Assembly: GCA_947498985.1 (NCBI GenBank)
Contig: CANMMF010000001.1
Coordinates: forward strand, 186,001 to 250,000
Length of the DNA: 64,000 bases
Reading direction: 5' to 3'
From: an uncultured Paracoccaceae bacterium
GTDB lineage: Bacteria; Pseudomonadota; Alphaproteobacteria; Rhodobacterales; Rhodobacteraceae
Made by a program: the position numbers and the translations under genes. The notes below the pieces were generated by a model, which made no database searches, was not told the origin of the DNA, and saw nothing but the letters and a program-made list of their open reading frames with translations. Position 1 is the first letter of the stretch. Each line of letters starts with the position of its first letter. Below, one piece after another: positions 61,393 to 64,000 of this stretch.

Positions 61393-62351
61393 TATGTGAG
61401 CAGTTCGTTGAGGTTTCGATGACCAGTGACGCGAGCAAGATCGAGAATGTCCAAACGCTTGGCCAAGCGTGTGATCGCTTCATGCCTCGTGTCATGGAAA
61501 TGCAGGTTCTCGATTTTGGCCTTTCTTACAGCGGCGCGAAACACGCTGTCACGGCTTTCCGCGTCAATCGCAAAAGGGTGCTGATCGGGTTCGGTCCTGT
61601 TCTTCCTGACGCTTTCGAGAATTTCCAGCGCGCGCGTGGTCAAGGGCACGTCGCGGGCATGATCGTTCTTCGTCTCGGGGAGGTGGATCACGTTGCCGGT
61701 GACATGCCTGTTCTGGATAGCGCGAATCTCGCCGGACCGCATGGCGGTTTCAACGGCGAAAAGAAACATCGCCCCAGTTATCTGCTTCTCACTGACCCAA
61801 GGGTGATCGGTCAAGTCCAGTGCGTCAGTCAGCTTGTCAATCTCATCCCGAAAGACCCGACGCTTTCGGCGTTTCGCCTTCGCGGGGCGTCTCACGTCTT
61901 CCATAGGGTTGACGCGCAAGAGGCCCCATTCCTTCGTCGCCGTGGAAAAGACATGCTTGAGCAGGTTCATTTCCCGCGAGACGCTGGCGGGCTTCACCCG
62001 GCCCAGGCGCATGTCGCGCCACGCGACCAGATCGGCGGTGGTCACCTCGCTAATGACGTATTCACCCAACGGTTTGCCGCTGACCAGATCGGCGGCGAAC
62101 CTCTTGAGCCGGATTACTTCCCAGCGTTCGCCCTTCTTGCCCTTGGACCGTTCGACGCCATAGCGGTCGAAGACTTGCTGCATCGTGTCTCTGCTGGAGG
62201 TGCCGCTAGCAATACCAACCTCAAATTCCCGCGCCCAAACCTGCGCCTCACGCTTGGCCCTAAAGGTCTTGGCCTTGCGGACGGTTTTGCCGTCTACGCG
62301 CCGCGCGACTTGGGCCTGCCATCCATGGGCTGTTTTAAGAATCGTCGCCAT
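61323..62351 (-). CDS. Tyrosine-type phage integrase
   Basis: A 342-residue tyrosine recombinase. The catalytic set is Arg205 (ETAMRSGE), Lys228 (PETKND), His286 and Arg289 (HDTRH), His311 (TGHRN) and nucleophile Tyr320 (NELLTYY). An N-terminal AP2-like arm-binding domain (about 1-50) and a SAM-like core-binding domain precede. Lies 134 bp from the tRNA-Leu attachment site. Confidence 0.95.
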   Translation of the reverse strand: MATILKTAHGWQAQVARRVDGKTVRKAKTFRAKREAQVWAREFEVGIASGTSSRDTMQQVFDRYGVERSKGKKGERWEVIRLKRFAADLVSGKPLGEYVISEVTTADLVAWRDMRLGRVKPASVSREMNLLKHVFSTATKEWGLLRVNPMEDVRRPAKAKRRKRRVFRDEIDKLTDALDLTDHPWVSEKQITGAMFLFAVETAMRSGEIRAIQNRHVTGNVIHLPETKNDHARDVPLTTRALEILESVRKNRTEPDQHPFAIDAESRDSVFRAAVRKAKIENLHFHDTRHEAITRLAKRLDILDLARVTGHRNLNELLTYYEASGDELAERLNSSTSKDETR

Positions 62352-62485
62352 GCCGGAGATAGTAATCGCGTCGTATCCGGAATGGCAAAGAATGGGTCAC
62401 GGGCGTCCCGTGATCGTCGCAAACAAGACCAAAAGGAGGTCAAAGGGAAAACGATGGAAGAACGTCGGACGTTTTTGGGAAGTGT

Positions 62486-62503
62486 TGGTGCCCAGGAGAG
62501 GAC
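62486..62503. repeat. Right attachment-site core within tRNA-Leu
   Basis: 18-bp core TGGTGCCCAGGAGAGGAC, identical to 45358-45375. It is the 3' end of the tRNA including the CCA, so integration preserves a functional tRNA. Confidence 0.9.
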
Positions 62504-62572
62504 TCGAACCTCCACTTCCGTACAGAAACTAGCACCTGAAGCTAGCGCGTCTACCAATTCCGCCACCTGGGC
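62486..62572 (-). tRNA. tRNA-Leu (anticodon CAG)
   Basis: An 87-nt tRNA with encoded CCA. The acceptor stem GCCCAGG pairs with CCTGGGC followed by A-CCA. The anticodon loop TTCAGGT places CAG at 62538-62536 on the minus strand, between CTAGC/GCTAG stems. A T-loop GGTTCGAGTCC and a long variable arm fit class II tRNA-Leu. Confidence 0.95.
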
Positions 62573-62721
62573 AGGTCACGTGAGGCTGGCGTTTACGCGC
62601 TGCCATTTGCGCTGTCAACGACGTTTTTGCCTTATTCGCGCGCGCGGCAATCGGGCATCTTGCGAGCGGTGTCCGGCGGGGCTACTACTCGGTGCCACAG
62701 CCGTGTCTCGGGAGAGCGATC

Positions 62722-63702
62722 ATGTCCAGACTAGTCACCATTTACGGCGGATCGGGCTTTGTGGGCCGCTACATCGCGCGGCGCATGGCCAAGCAGGGCT
62801 GGCGCGTGCGTGTGGCCGTGCGCCGGCCCAACGAGGCGATCTTCGTGCGCCCCTACGGCGTTGTTGGCCAGGTCGAGCCGGTGTTCTGCAACATCCGCGA
62901 CGATGACAGCGTGCGCAGCGTGATGCAGGGCGCGGATGCGGTGGTGAATTGCGTCGGGACCTTCGACAAGAGCGGCAAGAACAATTTCGACGCGGTCCAG
63001 CATGAAGGCGCCGAACGCATCGCCCGCATCGCTGCCGAAGAGGGGGTCGAGCGCCTGGTGCATCTGTCTGCCATCGGCGCCGACAGTGAAGGCCTCAGCC
63101 TTTATGCGCAAAGCAAGGGCAAGGGCGAAGAAGGCATCCTGCAGCATTTCCCGAATGCCGTGATTCTCAGGCCTTCGGTGATTTTTGGCCCCGAAGACGC
63201 GTTTTTCAACCGATTTGCCAGCATGACGCGGCTTGGCCCGGTGCTGCCGGTTGTGGGCGGCGACACGAAATTCCAGACGGTCTATGTGGACGACGTCGCG
63301 CATGCCGCCGAAAAGGCGCTGCTCGGGGCGGCGAAGCCGGGGGTCTACGAGCTTGGCGGGCCCGACGTGAACACGTTCCGCGAATTGATGCAGCAGATGC
63401 TGGGTGTGATCCGGCGCCGCCGTCTGGTGCTCAACATCCCGTTCTTTCTGGCGGCGATCATCGGCAAGCTGTCCGATGTGGTCAGCGCGATGTCGTTCGG
63501 GCTGATCCCGGCGCAGATCACCGCCGATCAGGTCAAGAGCCTGCGGTCGGACAATGTGGTGAGCCCCGATGCCAAGGGGTTCGAGACGCTCGGCATCACC
63601 CCGACCTCGCTCGAGGCGGTGCTGCCGGATTACCTCTGGCGCTTCCGCCCGTCCGGCCAGTACGACGCGATCAAGGAATCGGCGCGCAACCTGCGGGCCT
63701 GA
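62722..63702 (+). CDS. NAD(P)-binding protein, complex I NDUFA9-like (SDR atypical)
   Basis: A 326-residue protein. The Rossmann motif [20 protein letters not shown] is at 9-28; [20 protein letters not shown] supplies YxxxK-like residues near 120-140; [20 protein letters not shown] follows. Family often annotated as NDUFA9 subunit family protein. First gene of the chromosomal flank; GGGAGAG before ATG 62722. Confidence 0.88.
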   Translation: MSRLVTIYGGSGFVGRYIARRMAKQGWRVRVAVRRPNEAIFVRPYGVVGQVEPVFCNIRDDDSVRSVMQGADAVVNCVGTFDKSGKNNFDAVQHEGAERIARIAAEEGVERLVHLSAIGADSEGLSLYAQSKGKGEEGILQHFPNAVILRPSVIFGPEDAFFNRFASMTRLGPVLPVVGGDTKFQTVYVDDVAHAAEKALLGAAKPGVYELGGPDVNTFRELMQQMLGVIRRRRLVLNIPFFLAAIIGKLSDVVSAMSFGLIPAQITADQVKSLRSDNVVSPDAKGFETLGITPTSLEAVLPDYLWRFRPSGQYDAIKESARNLRA

Positions 63703-63712
63703 GCCGCGGCGC

Positions 63713-64000
63713 TCAGGCCTCGGGATCGTCCATCATCTTGCGCAATGCGTTGAACCGCTTCTGGTTCATGCACCCGTCCGGTGCCGCCTCTTTGCCGTCT
63801 TCGGCGCGGGCCAGAAAGCGCGCGCAGCCTTCGACACAGTCGCAGGACCGGCAGCGCGTGACCATGCCCGCCCAGTCGGACTGGCTCAGCGCGTCGGTTT
63901 CGCGCGCGGCCACCAGATCGACGCCGGTGGCTTTGGCCATCTTCTGAACCCGCCAGAAATGCTTGCCCGGCGGCCCAAGAGGCTGGAACCGCCGCTTCAG
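63713..64000 (-). CDS. DUF6455-like small protein, 5' end beyond window
   Basis: The frame stays open from 63713 to the window edge (at least 95 residues). MATGVDLVAARETDALSQ and TRCRSCDCVEGCARFLA carry a cysteine motif (CRSCDCVEGC), followed by APDGCMNQKRFNALRKM. Family resemblance to DUF6455 is from memory. An ATG at 63940 is present, but the family-like upstream sequence (PLGPPGKHFWRVQKM) suggests the real start is further out. Confidence 0.6.
   Translation of the reverse strand: MKRRFQPLGPPGKHFWRVQKMAKATGVDLVAARETDALSQSDWAGMVTRCRSCDCVEGCARFLARAEDGKEAAPDGCMNQKRFNALRKMMDDPEA

Larger units (their letters stand above)
45358..62503. mobile_element. 17.1-kb integrated phage-like element in tRNA-Leu
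   Basis: An exact 18-bp repeat TGGTGCCCAGGAGAGGAC is found at 45358-45375 and 62486-62503. The right copy is the 3' end (with CCA) of an intact tRNA-Leu gene, and a tyrosine integrase lies next to it. Between the two copies are all the phage head, connector, terminase and tape-measure genes, HTH proteins and several orphan genes. Genes at the element's edges differ in flavour from chromosomal neighbours. I see no lysis, tail fibre, baseplate or replicase genes, so it is a reduced prophage or a satellite-type element. Confidence 0.9.

Noticed and set aside
45358-62503. Gene transfer agent hypothesis for the phage-like cluster
   Set aside because: Integrase, att repeats in a tRNA and a separate small gene set point to a mobile element; known rhodobacterial GTAs lack attachment sites and have a different order.

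Overview
The window is high-GC DNA with tightly packed, overlapping genes and an overall gene content typical of the Roseobacter/Rhodobacterales group of alphaproteobacteria. The indicators are a tauABC-type transporter with an enlarged permease, a pobA/pca/BKACE operon, TRAP-free ABC-rich catabolic clusters, a DUF6455-type small protein and CtrA-like TTAA-N7-TTAA sites. The assignment is inference from family content; no rRNA or species marker is present.

Layout. (1) 1-8.4 kb: exopolysaccharide locus with a Wzx-type flippase (cut by the window edge), a Wzz/BY-kinase copolymerase, an ExoY-type initiating sugar transferase, a GT2, two sulfotransferases and a Wzy/O-antigen-ligase-like polymerase. 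It resumes at 15.1-20.1 kb with three GT4 glycosyltransferases and a phosphomannomutase. Together these could build, sulfate, polymerise and export a surface polysaccharide. (2) 8.5-11 kb: a polar amino-acid-type ABC importer with a single permease. (3) 11.1-14.9 kb: a 4-hydroxybenzoate to protocatechuate to ring-cleavage operon (pobA-pcaC-pcaH-pcaG-BKACE). (4) 20.6-23.8 kb: taurine/NitT-type ABC importer. (5) 23.9-33.1 kb: a peptide-type ABC importer with a fused permease-ATPase, plus a DUF1028 protein, glutaminase, a GntR/FCD regulator and an M20 amidohydrolase, tied together by copies of the palindrome TTATCATGATAA. (6) 33.3-45.3 kb: a catabolic region with a TPP enzyme, an enolase-superfamily enzyme, an RraA-like aldolase, an alpha/beta hydrolase, a bicupin, a LacI regulator, a sugar-type ABC importer (SBP, two permeases, a small membrane protein, ATPase) and an HpcH/HpaI aldolase. 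Tandem LacI-type operators lie between the divergent SBP and aldolase genes.

(7) 45,358-62,503: a 17.1-kb integrated element inserted in the 3' end of a tRNA-Leu(CAG) gene. It is bounded by an exact 18-bp direct repeat and carries a tyrosine integrase next to the intact tRNA. It holds two HTH proteins, an HK97-type head module (portal, protease, capsid), connectors, a tail tube, terminases, a tape measure protein and several unknown small genes. I see no lysis genes, tail fibre, baseplate or replication polymerase. It looks like a compact satellite-like or reduced prophage, with the unusual order portal-capsid-connectors-terminase-tape measure. (8) 62.7-64 kb: chromosomal flank with an NDUFA9-like NAD(P)-binding protein and the end of a DUF6455-like gene.

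The most unusual things seen are the compact capsid-encoding element and its 11-bp inverted repeat overlapping a promoter and ribosome binding site, the palindrome-defined GntR regulon, the tandem LacI operators, the BKACE gene closing a pca operon, and the fused permease-ATPase of the peptide transporter.
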